The notes: generated by a model not told the origin, from the sequence alone. Positions 51,516 to 60,791 are shown, numbered from the stretch's first letter. The stretch is 64,000 nt of DNA from Tannerella serpentiformis (GCF_003033925.1 NZ_CP028365.1:744001-808000), one strand, 5' to 3'. Translations and numbers: made by a program.

Positions 51516-51545
51516 AAAAAGAGCGCAGGGGGGCACGCTTCTTTT
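51516..51545 (+). terminator. Terminator after pckA
   Basis: AAAAAGAGCG pairs with CGCTTCTTTTT across a G-rich loop, ending in a T-run. Confidence 0.65.
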
Positions 51546-51561
51546 TATCCCCCAAAACGAA

Positions 51562-51846
51562 ATGATACGAATAGACAGAGAAGACGACGGACGGCGTGGC
51601 CGCTTCGTCATCTATGAAGATGAGCTGTATGCCGGCGAGATGACGTACGAGTGGCAGGACGCGCGGACGATCATCGTGGATCACACAGGCGTGGAGAGCT
51701 ACTTCGGCGGTAAGGGCTACGGCCGACTGCTGATTGGCGCGGGCGTGGACTTTGCCCGACGCGAGGGACTGAGGATCGTCCCCGTGTGCTCGTTTGTCAG
51801 GAAGAGCTTCGAGCGCGACGCGTCGCTGGCGGACGTGAAGGCCTGA
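51562..51846 (+). CDS. Small GNAT-type acetyltransferase (YjdJ/COG2388-like)
   Basis: The 94-residue protein belongs to the short GNAT group. GRFVIYEDELYAGEMTYEW is followed by IIVDHTGVESYFGGKGYGRLLIGAGVDFARREG, given in parts, where GGKGYGRLL is the acetyl-CoA loop, and by IVPVCSFVRKSFER. Substrate unknown. It follows the pckA terminator. Confidence 0.88.
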   Translation: MIRIDREDDGRRGRFVIYEDELYAGEMTYEWQDARTIIVDHTGVESYFGGKGYGRLLIGAGVDFARREGLRIVPVCSFVRKSFERDASLADVKA

Positions 51847-51870
51847 CGGCCGCGCTATATAAATAGGTAT

Positions 51871-51921
51871 AGGGGCGCTGCCTCGGGGAGTCGTTGATGA
51901 GCGACTTCTCCGAGGTGGCGC
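51871..51921 (+). terminator. Terminator after the GNAT gene
   Basis: GGCGCTGCCTCGG pairs with CCGAGGTGGCGCC, with an inner GTCG/CGAC stem, followed by CTTCTTTTTTC. Confidence 0.75.
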
Positions 51922-52000
51922 CTCTTCTTTTTTCTTCTTGGGGACACCCTCCTCCTTTTCTTGTCTTGACACGGGGAAAAGGAGGCGAAAAGGAAGTCAA

Positions 52001-52256
52001 GGCGTCAGGGACGCCAACCAAGTTTGCCGGGTACACACCATAACAGCTCAAGGCGTCAGGGACGCCTGCCAAGTTTGCCGGATACGCACCATAACAGCTC
52101 AAGACGTCAGGGACGCCTGCCAAGTTTGCCGGGTACGCACCATAACAGCTCAAGGCGTCAGGGACGCCTGCCAAGTTTGCCGGGTACGCACCATAACAGC
52201 TCAAGGCGTCAGGGACGCCTGCCAAGTTTGCCGGGTACGCACCATAACAGCTCAAC
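52001..52256. repeat. Palindrome array 6: five units, exact 51-bp period
   Basis: The core GGCGTCAGGGACGCC (6-bp arms, 3-nt centre) lies at 52001, 52052, 52103 (GACGTC variant), 52154 and 52205. The 36-bp linker is well conserved (TGCCAAGTTTGCCGGGTACG type). It is between convergent genes and has a longer period than the other arrays. Confidence 0.85.
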
Positions 52257-52295
52257 AACTCAACAAACCAACAAACCAACAACTCAACACCCACA

Positions 52296-52694
52296 TCAGA
52301 CGGTGATCTCGATCGTGAGACCGCCGACGGCAGCGACGACGCTTTCGTAGTATCCGTCGCCGGTGGTGCGTGGGCCGCTGAGGACTGCGTAACCGTCGTG
52401 CCGCAGCCGATCGGTCAAGGCGTCTACCTCCGCCGGGCTACCCACGCTGAGGGCGATGTGGGCGTAGCCGAGACTGTCGGCCGTGGCGGATGGGAGCAAC
52501 GCCGGGCGTGTCATGATCTCCAGCCGTGCGCTGCCGCCGGGAAAGGTGAGGAAGTACGACCGGAACTGCTTCGTCGGGTTGTGGTAGAGCGGACCGGCGG
52601 TGGCATGGAAGTAACGCTCGAAGAAATCGCGCGTAGCCTCCAGATCAGCGGTGTAGAGCGCCACATGCTCGATGCGTAGCGGGGTGGGCGACAT
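52296..52694 (-). CDS. VOC/glyoxalase family protein
   Basis: The product has 132 residues with two paired beta-alpha-beta-beta-beta modules. It opens RIEHVALYTADLEATRDFFERYF with a metal-type His, then GSARLEIMTRP and GYAHIALSVGSPAEVDALTDRL (in parts), and ends in DGYYESVVAAVGGLTIEITV. It resembles the VOC proteins annotated as lactoylglutathione-lyase-like, whose substrate is often unknown. It is 12 bp from pdxH. Confidence 0.88.
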   Translation of the reverse strand: MSPTPLRIEHVALYTADLEATRDFFERYFHATAGPLYHNPTKQFRSYFLTFPGGSARLEIMTRPALLPSATADSLGYAHIALSVGSPAEVDALTDRLRHDGYAVLSGPRTTGDGYYESVVAAVGGLTIEITV

Positions 52695-52706
52695 GGGGAG
52701 GAGCGA

Positions 52707-53357
52707 TCAGGGGGCGAGGCGGTGAAGATCCCAGTGGCCATCCGGTTGGAGCTCGTAGAGGAAGCGGTCGTGCAGCCGACTGTCGCGGCCCTGCCAGAAC
52801 TCGATGCGGCTGGGTGTGACGGCGTACCCGCCCCAGTTGTCGGGCCGGGGCACCTCGCGGCCGACGAAGCGCAGGCTCTCTGAGGCGAAGCGCATCATAA
52901 TGTATTCGCGCGAGGGGATGGGCTGACTCTGCGGTGAAATGCGTGCCCCGACGCGGCTTTTGTAGGGCCTCATGGTGAAATAGGCGTCGCTCTCCTCGGG
53001 GCTGAGCCGCGTGACGGTGCCCTCGACATGAATCTGCCGCTCCAACTCGTGCCAGAGGAAGGTGACAGCCACGTGCGAGTTTTCGGCCATCTGTCGCCCT
53101 TTGCGACTCTCATAGTTGGAGTAAAAGACGAAGCGGCCGCCCACGACTTCCTTGAGCAGGACCGTGCGGACACTCGGCCGACCGTCTGGCGTAGCCGTGG
53201 CCACGATCATGGCGGTGGGTTCGTTGACTTTCGTTTCGAGGGCCTCATTGAGCCATTGATCCACCATTTCCAGCGGATCGTCGGGCAGTTCTTTTCGGCT
53301 CAGGCTGCGCGAGGAATACTCGCGGCGGATATTCTCTAAGTGTAAATCTTGTGCCAT
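52707..53357 (-). CDS. pdxH: Pyridoxamine 5'-phosphate oxidase
   Basis: The 216-residue FMN enzyme makes pyridoxal 5'-phosphate. Motifs are RREYSSRSL at the N-terminus (PxH RxxYxxxxL family), PDGRPSVRTVLLKEVVGGRFVFYSNYESRKG (in parts), SHVAVTFLWHELERQIHVEG and the C-terminal RPDNWGGYAVTPSRIEFWQGRDSRLHDR (in parts). Length is typical. It has a TACATTTG box (minus, 53389-53396). Confidence 0.95.
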   Translation of the reverse strand: MAQDLHLENIRREYSSRSLSRKELPDDPLEMVDQWLNEALETKVNEPTAMIVATATPDGRPSVRTVLLKEVVGGRFVFYSNYESRKGRQMAENSHVAVTFLWHELERQIHVEGTVTRLSPEESDAYFTMRPYKSRVGARISPQSQPIPSREYIMMRFASESLRFVGREVPRPDNWGGYAVTPSRIEFWQGRDSRLHDRFLYELQPDGHWDLHRLAP

Positions 53358-53511
53358 AGGTGTTGTTCTCTTCTATTGATGAGGGCCGCAAATGTAAACG
53401 GGGCCGCTAAATCCGTCTTCCGGTCATAAAGTATAGACCCAAGCCCTCGTCCGGCCATCCCCAAGCGCAAAAACGATCAGCAAAGTTCTCCTCCCCTTGA
53501 TTAAACAGTCA

Positions 53512-53777
53512 TTGTCTGCAGACAAAACTACCTGATACCTATTTACAAGTCCATTGTCTACGGACAAAAAGCTTATATAGGCCTATACATAGCTATTGTC
53601 TACAGACAAAATGAGTGTATATGTATTTCACCTTATAATGTCTATGGACAAATCGATTCATTAGACCTATATCCATAGATTGTCCGCAGACAATGACCTA
53701 TGAAATAGATATAGACCCATTTTGTCCGCAGACAATAGAGGCTCATATATCTATACCCCCTTTTTGTCTACAGACAA
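53512..53777. repeat. Palindrome array 7: seven units, exact 42-bp period, unrelated spacers
   Basis: Cores such as TTGTCTGCAGACAA, TTGTCTACAGACAA, TTGTCTACGGACAA, ATGTCTATGGACAA and TTGTCCGCAGACAA have their TGTC at 53513, 53555, 53597, 53639, 53681, 53723 and 53765. The 28-bp spacers are AT-rich and mostly unlike each other. It sits between the divergent pdxH and susC genes. Confidence 0.9.
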
Positions 53778-53991
53778 ATACTGCCATAACGCCTCCTCCA
53801 GCCCATTTTCAACTGTCAGCAAGTTCGCGGACGACGTACTCCTCCCCTCGCCTACCGTTGGCGACATGACCCCCATCGAAATAAGCCTCCAGACCGAGGC
53901 TTGCCCCCTCAGCCATCCGTAGAAATCACGATCCGCGGCCGTCGAATGCATCTCTGCCGCCCCGAATGCTTTTTAATCCCAAAACCGCGTT

Positions 53992-53999
53992 TACCTTTG
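53992..53999 (+). promoter_or_regulatory. -7 box of the susC-susD operon
   Basis: TACCTTTG, about 175 bp upstream of the susC ATG at 54174. The rest of the leader (to 54173) holds no gene that I can see. Confidence 0.5.
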
Positions 54000-54173
54000 T
54001 TCACGGATACAGAACGGCGAAGGGGACCAACACACCCCCCTGAAGCTGCAAGAATCAAGGAACTTATACACGTGGACAAGAAGTAATACAGAGCGAAATA
54101 CGCACCCACGGCCGGGGATGATCCTGCCGGGGAGCTACCCCATATCATCAACACTTCATCATTATTTAATGCA

Positions 54174-57100
54174 TTGCATATTATGGCAAACACAGGAAAA
54201 CGAAGAACTCATTATGAGCGAATCATTGCAGCCTGGGCAGTGATTGCGCTGACGGGGGGCATGCCCCATGTCATGAAAGCGGACGGGGCGGCCCTCAGGG
54301 CGGCAACCGCCGAAATGCAGGCCGACGGCGTCGTGCACGGCGTGATCGTGGACGATAAGGGCGAGGCCATTATCGGCGCCAGCGTGCTGGAAAAAGGCAC
54401 GTCGAACGGTACAATCACCGACGCCGACGGGAAATTCACGCTCCGTGCCAAAGCGGGCACGCGGCTCGTCATCTCCTACATCGGCTACCGCACCCAAGAG
54501 GTGACGGCTTCGGCCACGATGCGCATCGTACTGCATGAGGATAGCGAGCTGCTGAACGAAGTCGTCGTCGTGGGTTACGGCACCCAGAAAAAGGTCAACC
54601 TGACCGGCGCCGTGGCCACGGTCGACATCGGTAAGACACTCGAGGCGCGGCCATATTCTGACGTCTCGAAGGCGCTTCAGGGCGCCGTGTCGGGCCTCTC
54701 GGTCGTGAACAGCAGCGGTCAGCTTGGCGCCGCACCCACGATGACCATCCGCGGCGTGGGTACGCTGAGCAACAGCGCACAGAGCGCCCCCTTCATCCTT
54801 GTCGACGGGGTGCCGATGGACGACCTCTCGCTCCTCAACACGCAGGACATCCAAAGCGTCTCCGTGCTCAAGGACGCCGCATCGACCTCCATCTACGGTG
54901 CGCGTGCGGCCTTCGGTGTGATCCTCATCACCACGAAATCGGCCAGCAAAACGGATCGCACCACCGTGAACTACACGAACAACATCGCCTGGGAAACGCC
55001 CACCATCCTGCCGAACTATCCCGACGTGCCGACGCAGCTCCGCGCCCTGATCGAGGCCAACGACCGCGCGGGCGATGAGAGCGAACTCTTCGGCATGTAC
55101 CTCAAGCAAATGCTGCCGGATGCGGAGAAATGGCGCGATCGCAACAACGGGCGGAAGACAGGCTATCGCGAGATGGTGCTCGGCGAAGACTTTACGCTCG
55201 ACAAAAACGGCGTCGGCAGCTACTTCGCCGACTGGGACATGGTGAACATCATGTTCCGCAAATGGCGCCCCTCACAGAGCCACAACATCTCCGTGCAGGG
55301 CACAAGCGGCAAGACGTCGTACTACATGTCCGTGGGTTACAACCACGACGAGGGCGTGATGAAGTTCAACCCCGAGAAGCTGAACAAGTGGACCACGATG
55401 CTGAACGTGACCACCGACCTCACCGACTGGTTGCAAGTGGGCGCTCGCTTCAGCTACAGCAACAAGGGCATGACGGGGCCGGCCACGAGACGCACCACCT
55501 ACCAATACATGTGGCGCTGGGGCAGCTTCTTCGGGCCTTACGGCACGTATAAAGGCACTGACTTCCGCAACGACATTGCCTACCGCAAGCAGGCTGGCGA
55601 CCGCATCGAGAACGATGCCTTTACGCGCCTCGGAGGCTTCCTCAAGGCTACACTGGCCAAGGGATTGACGCTGAATGCAGACTACACTTTCAATGTCCTC
55701 AACCGCAACCGACGCATCGCCGAGGTGCCCCTGAAGGGCTGGAACTCATGGGGCGGTAAGCTCGACGACATCGTGTATTACACCACCTCATCGAACCTCG
55801 AAGAGCGATCGATCGTCGACCGCTCCTACGTCTTCAATCTCTACGGCAACTACCTGCTCGACGTGCAGGACGCACACCACTTCAACTTCATGCTCGGCGC
55901 CAACGCGGAGAGTGGCGAACTCGATATGCACAGCTCTACACGCAACGACCTGCTGGCCGCGGGCATGCCGGAGTTCAACCTCGCTAACGGCGACCAGTTC
56001 GTCGACGGTTCGCACTCGCACTGGGCTACGGCGGGCTACTTCGGACGTGTCAACTACGACTATAAAGGCATCTGGCTCTTGGAACTTAACGGCCGTTACG
56101 ACGGCTCGTCACGCTTCCCGGCGAACAGTCGCTGGGCCTTCTTCCCGTCCATATCGGGCGGCTGGCGCATCAGCGAGCAGAGCTTCTTCGAGCCGATCCG
56201 TCGCACGATCAACAACATGAAGTTGCGCGCCTCCTACGGCGAAATCGGCAACCAGGCCGTGGGCGACAACATGTTCATCTCTACCATCGGTAAGCGCAAC
56301 GATGAAAAGGGCAAGACGAGTGACAAGGAGGACGACGTCATCCATTGGTTAGGACAGGGCGGCGACCTCGTCGTGGCTTACGGCATGCCCAAGCTCGTCT
56401 CCTCGAAGCTGCGTTGGGAACGCATCCAAACGCTCGACGTGGGCGCCGACTTCGGCTTCTTGGATAACAGCCTGAACATCTCCTTCGACTGGTACCAACG
56501 CACCACACGCGATATGCTCGCCCCCGGACGCACCGTGCCGCAAGTGCTCGGCGCCAATCCGCCCTACGTCAACGCCGGTGTGCTCCGCACCCGCGGTTGG
56601 GAGCTGAACATCGACTGGCGTCACCGCTTCAATGAGGTCACGGTTTATGCCAACGCCAACCTAGGCGACTACACGACCACCATCGTAGAGTGGGACAACG
56701 ACACGAAGCTGCTCAACTCCAACTACAGCGGCAAGCGCTACGGTGACATCTGGGGCTTCGAAACGGATCGCTACTTCACGAAGGAGGACTTCAATGCCGA
56801 CGGCACGTATAAGTCTGGCGTCGCCTCGCAGAAAGGACTCGAGAGCGGCAAGTTCACCTACGGCCCGGGCGACATCAAGTTCAAGGATCTCAACGGAGAC
56901 GGCAAGATCGACGGCGGTAAGGGTACGGCCGATGACCACGGCGACCTGAAGGTGATCGGTAACACCACGCCCCGCTATCAGTATGGCTTCCACCTGGGTG
57001 GTGAATGGCGCAACTTCGACGTCGACCTCTTCTTCCAAGGCGTAGGCAAACGCGACGTATGGACGCAGAGTGCGTTCGTGATGCCCTTCATGCGTGGCGC

Positions 57101-57518
57101 CGATGCGCTCTACGCGAACCAGACGAGCTACTGGACGGAGAAGAATCCGGATCAGAATGCAGACTTCCCGCGCCTCTTCCCCGGCAATGCTTCGCGCGGT
57201 ACGATCAGCGTCTTGGAGCAGGGCCGCAACAACTTCTATCCGCAGACGAAGTACTTAGTCAACATGGCCTACCTACGCTTCAAAAACCTCACCGTGGGCT
57301 ACACCCTGCCGCAGGCTCTGACCCGCAAGGCACACATTCAGAAGGTGCGCGTCTACTTCAGTGGCAGCAACATCATGGAGATCATCAAGCGGAGCAAAGC
57401 CCCCGTCGATCCGGAAGTGAACGATAAGGAGGAAGGCGCCGCCCTTGGCAATGCCACCTGGGGACGCATCGACCCGATGTATCGCACCTTCTCATTCGGT
57501 CTTCAGCTCACGCTTTAA
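54174..57518 (+). CDS. SusC/RagA-type TonB-linked outer-membrane receptor
   Basis: The product has 1114 residues. A signal-like N-terminus is followed by a carboxypeptidase-D-like domain (about 50-125, GVIVDDKGEAIIGASVLEKG), a TonB-dependent plug beginning NEVVVVGYGTQKK (about 128) and a long beta-barrel with the SusC-specific GAVSGLSVVNSSGQ-type segments, ending in an aromatic FGLQLTL. It imports a nutrient together with the adjacent SusD. Substrate is not visible; no glycosidase or peptidase gene is next to it. Confidence 0.95.
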   Translation: MHIMANTGKRRTHYERIIAAWAVIALTGGMPHVMKADGAALRAATAEMQADGVVHGVIVDDKGEAIIGASVLEKGTSNGTITDADGKFTLRAKAGTRLVISYIGYRTQEVTASATMRIVLHEDSELLNEVVVVGYGTQKKVNLTGAVATVDIGKTLEARPYSDVSKALQGAVSGLSVVNSSGQLGAAPTMTIRGVGTLSNSAQSAPFILVDGVPMDDLSLLNTQDIQSVSVLKDAASTSIYGARAAFGVILITTKSASKTDRTTVNYTNNIAWETPTILPNYPDVPTQLRALIEANDRAGDESELFGMYLKQMLPDAEKWRDRNNGRKTGYREMVLGEDFTLDKNGVGSYFADWDMVNIMFRKWRPSQSHNISVQGTSGKTSYYMSVGYNHDEGVMKFNPEKLNKWTTMLNVTTDLTDWLQVGARFSYSNKGMTGPATRRTTYQYMWRWGSFFGPYGTYKGTDFRNDIAYRKQAGDRIENDAFTRLGGFLKATLAKGLTLNADYTFNVLNRNRRIAEVPLKGWNSWGGKLDDIVYYTTSSNLEERSIVDRSYVFNLYGNYLLDVQDAHHFNFMLGANAESGELDMHSSTRNDLLAAGMPEFNLANGDQFVDGSHSHWATAGYFGRVNYDYKGIWLLELNGRYDGSSRFPANSRWAFFPSISGGWRISEQSFFEPIRRTINNMKLRASYGEIGNQAVGDNMFISTIGKRNDEKGKTSDKEDDVIHWLGQGGDLVVAYGMPKLVSSKLRWERIQTLDVGADFGFLDNSLNISFDWYQRTTRDMLAPGRTVPQVLGANPPYVNAGVLRTRGWELNIDWRHRFNEVTVYANANLGDYTTTIVEWDNDTKLLNSNYSGKRYGDIWGFETDRYFTKEDFNADGTYKSGVASQKGLESGKFTYGPGDIKFKDLNGDGKIDGGKGTADDHGDLKVIGNTTPRYQYGFHLGGEWRNFDVDLFFQGVGKRDVWTQSAFVMPFMRGADALYANQTSYWTEKNPDQNADFPRLFPGNASRGTISVLEQGRNNFYPQTKYLVNMAYLRFKNLTVGYTLPQALTRKAHIQKVRVYFSGSNIMEIIKRSKAPVDPEVNDKEEGAALGNATWGRIDPMYRTFSFGLQLTL

Positions 57519-57563
57519 TCCATCTTCATTCAACCATCGTTTAATCATCACTTAAAAGGATAC

Positions 57564-59294
57564 ATGATGAAAAGAATAGCAATACCAAGCCTTTTGCTGG
57601 CCGTAGCGCTCACCTCGGCCTGCAACAGCTTCCTCGATAAAGAGCCGCTCGACATGTTCACCGACGAGAACTTCTGGGAGAGCGAGAACACCGTCGCCAG
57701 TTACGCCAACAGCTTCTACGAGCAGTTCGCGGGCTACGGCAACGGCAATTCCTACGGCGACTTCTACTTCAAAACCCTCTCTGACGACCAGGCCGGCGGA
57801 TACAGCTTCGCCGACTGGACCTTCACCAACGTGCCCGCCAATAGTGCCGAATGGAAAGACGGCTGGGTGGAAATCCGACGCGCCAACATCCTCGTCGACC
57901 GTGTCGACCGTGTCAACATGCCCGACGCCGCCAAGGCACACTGGCGCGGCGTGGGCCGACTGATGCGCGCTTGGCAGTACTACAAGTTAGTCCGCGACTA
58001 TGGCGACTTGCCCTGGGTCGATAAGCCCATCGACTTCCACGACGAGGCCAAGCTCTACGGCCCCCGTGAGAGCCGCGACGCGGTGATGGATAAGGTGCTC
58101 GAGGACCTCAACTACGCCTGCGAGAACATGTACGACAACACCTCCCGCACGACGCTCAACCGCAACGTGGCCTACGCCATGAAGGCTGAAATCTGCCTCT
58201 TCGAGGGCACCTTCCGCAAGTATCGCAAGGCGGAGGACGGCCAGACGGCCCCCGACGCCGCCGGTGCCACGCGCTATCTGACCGCCGCCCGCGACGCCGC
58301 CGCGCATCTGATGTCGAAGAGCTTCAAGCTGAACCCGTCCTATCAGGAGAATTACAACGCGGTCGACCTCAGCTCGAACCCGGAGATGATCTTCTACAAA
58401 GCCTATAAAAAGGATGTGATGCAACACTCACTGGTCGCCTACGTCAGCTCCTCGACGCAGCTCAACGGCATGTCGAAGGACGCCTTCGAGGCCTACCTCT
58501 TTACCGACGGCAAGCCGTTGGCCCTGACCTCGCTCGACAAGGGCGACGCCGCCCGCACCATACCCGTGACGCGCACCGTGGCCGGAAAGACGGTCCATGA
58601 CACCGTCATGTCCATCAGCCACCTGCTCGCCCTACGCGACAAACGCCTCTCGGCCACCATCGACACGGCCCTCTGCTACGTCGGCCGCGGCTTCACGCGC
58701 TACGGCGTCGGCATGGCCATGACCTCCTCCACCGGCTACGGCGTCTGCAAGTACGACAACCCCGCCCTGCCTGAACGCGACCGCAACCAAACGACGCGCA
58801 ACTACACGCATGCGCCGCTCTTCTGGCTCTCCGTCGTCTATCTGGAGTATGCTGAAGCCTGCGCCGAACTGGGCTCCATCACGCAGGCCGACCTCGATCG
58901 CAGCGTCAACCTGCTCCGCGATCGCGCTGGACTGCCTCATCTCAACGTCAACCCCGGCTTCGACGACCCGGCAAACAAGATGGGCGTCAGCTCACTCATT
59001 TGGGAGATCCGCCGCGAGCGCCGTTGCGAGCTGATGTTCGACAACGACTTCCGCTACTGGGACCTCATCCGCTGGCACCAGCTCGACCGCCTCGACTCGT
59101 CCACGCACCCCGACATCCTGAACGGCGCCAACATCTCGGCCGACGTGACCGACAAGCTCGTCACCCGCTCAGGCAACTACGTCAACGGTTCGAAGGGCAA
59201 GACCCGCACCTACGACAAGAAGCATTACTGGTACCCGATCCCCACGGATCAGATGGATCTGAACAAGCAATTGAAGCAGAATCCCGGCTGGTAA
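57564..59294 (+). CDS. SusD/RagB-type surface nutrient-binding lipoprotein
   Basis: The product has 576 residues with a lipobox ALTSAC (Cys20). It opens NSFLDKEPLDMFTDENFWES, the SusD N-terminal motif, and contains helical TPR-like parts, an LIWEIRRERRCELMFDNDFRYWDLIRWH stretch (in parts) and a C-terminal WYPIPTDQMDLNKQLKQNPGW. It is 45 bp after susC, as in all PUL pairs. The pair would bind a glycan or peptide. The nearest regulatory gene is not in the window. Confidence 0.95.
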   Translation: MMKRIAIPSLLLAVALTSACNSFLDKEPLDMFTDENFWESENTVASYANSFYEQFAGYGNGNSYGDFYFKTLSDDQAGGYSFADWTFTNVPANSAEWKDGWVEIRRANILVDRVDRVNMPDAAKAHWRGVGRLMRAWQYYKLVRDYGDLPWVDKPIDFHDEAKLYGPRESRDAVMDKVLEDLNYACENMYDNTSRTTLNRNVAYAMKAEICLFEGTFRKYRKAEDGQTAPDAAGATRYLTAARDAAAHLMSKSFKLNPSYQENYNAVDLSSNPEMIFYKAYKKDVMQHSLVAYVSSSTQLNGMSKDAFEAYLFTDGKPLALTSLDKGDAARTIPVTRTVAGKTVHDTVMSISHLLALRDKRLSATIDTALCYVGRGFTRYGVGMAMTSSTGYGVCKYDNPALPERDRNQTTRNYTHAPLFWLSVVYLEYAEACAELGSITQADLDRSVNLLRDRAGLPHLNVNPGFDDPANKMGVSSLIWEIRRERRCELMFDNDFRYWDLIRWHQLDRLDSSTHPDILNGANISADVTDKLVTRSGNYVNGSKGKTRTYDKKHYWYPIPTDQMDLNKQLKQNPGW

Positions 59295-59355
59295 GGCTTC
59301 ACATCGCAGCGCGAAGAGGGACGCGGGCGGACACTGGGTTCGCCCCTCCCGCTTC

Positions 59356-59564
59356 AGAAGCTGTTTGGAATTTATTTCGGAGGCTATCGGGAGTATGTTT
59401 CTGATGATTTTGTTTCATCATTAGACGAGCATAGCAAGCTATGTGAGGATTAATGATGGAACAAAAGGGCAGAAACAGGCCCCGATAGACCCGAAACAAG
59501 AAAGGAGAAAGATCTGCCTAAACAGCTCCTTAAATAATCACTCAATAAATTCAAAACAGCTTCT
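59356..59564. mobile_element. MITE-like element with 21-bp inverted ends
   Basis: The left end AGAAGCTGTTTGGAATTTATT (59356-59376) matches the right end read in reverse, AGAAGCTGTTTTGAATTTATT (59544-59564), with one difference. The 209-bp element has no coding capacity. It lies downstream of susD. A second, shorter end-like motif (AAACAGCTCC) sits inside at about 59520. The size and ends fit a non-autonomous IS derivative. Confidence 0.65.
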
Positions 59565-59698
59565 CATCCACACGGCTTTTTGTAACCACTTTTATAACAT
59601 TTGATTTCGGCGGGACGCACCTGAGATAGGTCCGTTCCGCCTTTTTTGTATCCCGACCTATCCCGAGGCGATGCGCCTGCTTCTACACAAAAAGCCCC

Positions 59699-59902
59699 CA
59701 TCGAAAGCACACCGTTTCGCCCTCCTTTTTCCCTCAGAGCAAGCTCTACACCTCAAGCCGGTTCTCCTTTTTCTCAAGCAGTAGGCGCACGGCCTCTGGT
59801 CAACTCTCCTTCTTTCCAAGCAATAGGCGAACCGCCTCGAGACAGCTCTCCTTTTCCTCAAGCAGCAGTCACACCACCTCTCGACAACTCTCCTTTTTTT
59901 CA
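59699..59902. repeat. Palindrome array 9: five units, 42-bp period
   Basis: CTCC-T tracts recur at 59722, 59764, 59806, 59848 and 59890. The clearest core is AGGCGAACCGCCT (59825-59837), with degenerate cores 42 bp away on each side. The unit is the same as array 10 at 60458-60722 in the opposite orientation, so the two flank array 8 as an inverted pair. Confidence 0.75.
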
Positions 59903-59935
59903 AGTAGGACCGGCACCCTATTCATATAGTATCAT

Positions 59936-60405
59936 ATTTCTGGATATGATGGAAAACGAAGACTCGGCAAATACTATATCTCAAAAGGAGATCTCAAATC
60001 ATACGCCTACACATCTATATTCCGGAATACATAGCTAATCCGTATTCCGTCCATATCACATCTCGAAATGCGCTATAAAACGAGATAGAGATTCTATTTC
60101 ATTTCAAAATGCAGATACAAAATAAGACTTATATGGTAGCATATTTCCAGATACAATGGAATAAGAACATTGGATAAGAGCACATTTCAAAATGAGCTAT
60201 GATATACATATCGTTCATCTATGCATTCCAAAATACATAGATCAATGAAGCCATATATATGAGCATATTTGGAAATATGCTATCAAAATAACCACATATA
60301 GCCGCGAATTTCAAGATACGGTATAGAATGAAGCCATGATCTATACACTATCAGAAAATGAGAAGACAAACGAGACCTCAGATCATAGCATATTTCAAAA
60401 TATAG
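59936..60405. repeat. Palindrome array 8: about twelve degenerate units, 41-42-bp period
   Basis: Cores of the CATATTTC/GGAAATATG type appear at 59936, 59978, 60019, 60060, 60101, 60143, 60184, 60225, 60267, 60308, about 60349 and 60391. The best are GCATATTTGGAAATATGC and GCATATTTCAAAATATAG. Spacers are AT-rich and mostly unlike each other. The average period is about 41.4 bp. It is enclosed by arrays 9 and 10. Confidence 0.75.
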
Positions 60406-60457
60406 TCTGATCTAAATCAAGTATCAGCTCTTCTTGGAAAAAAGGAAGACCGTCCCG

Positions 60458-60722
60458 AGGCGGTGCACCTAATGCTTGAAAAGAAGGAGAGTCGTCGCGA
60501 GGCGGTGTGCCTATTGCTTGAGGAAAAGGAGGGTTGTCGCGAGGCGGTGTGCCTAATGCTGGAGAAGAAGGAGAGTCGTCCCGAGGCGGTGCACTTGCTG
60601 CTGGAGGAAAAGGAAGGCTGAACCGAGGCGGTGCGCCTATTGCTTGAGGAAAAGGAAAGCTGCCCCGAGGCAGTGCGCTTGCTGCTGGAGGAAAAGGAAG
60701 GCTGAACCGAGGAGGTGAGACG
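60458..60722. repeat. Palindrome array 10: seven units, exact 42-bp period
   Basis: AGGC-type cores (AGGCGGTGTGCCT, AGGCGGTGCACCT) at 60458, 60500, 60542, 60584, 60626, 60668 and 60710. Linkers hold GAGGAAAAGGA/GAGAAGAAGGA. It is the inverse of array 9. Its right end runs up to the lptB promoter. Confidence 0.8.
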
Positions 60723-60791
60723 GCTGCTGCTGAACGGCGTGGGCTGGCGGGCCATGGGGACTGGGCCGCTTTCTGCATTCGTCGCCCGGCT

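Noticed and set aside
54162-55109. 315-codon frame antisense to the susC start
   Set aside because: It overlaps conserved SusC domains and has no recognisable domain.
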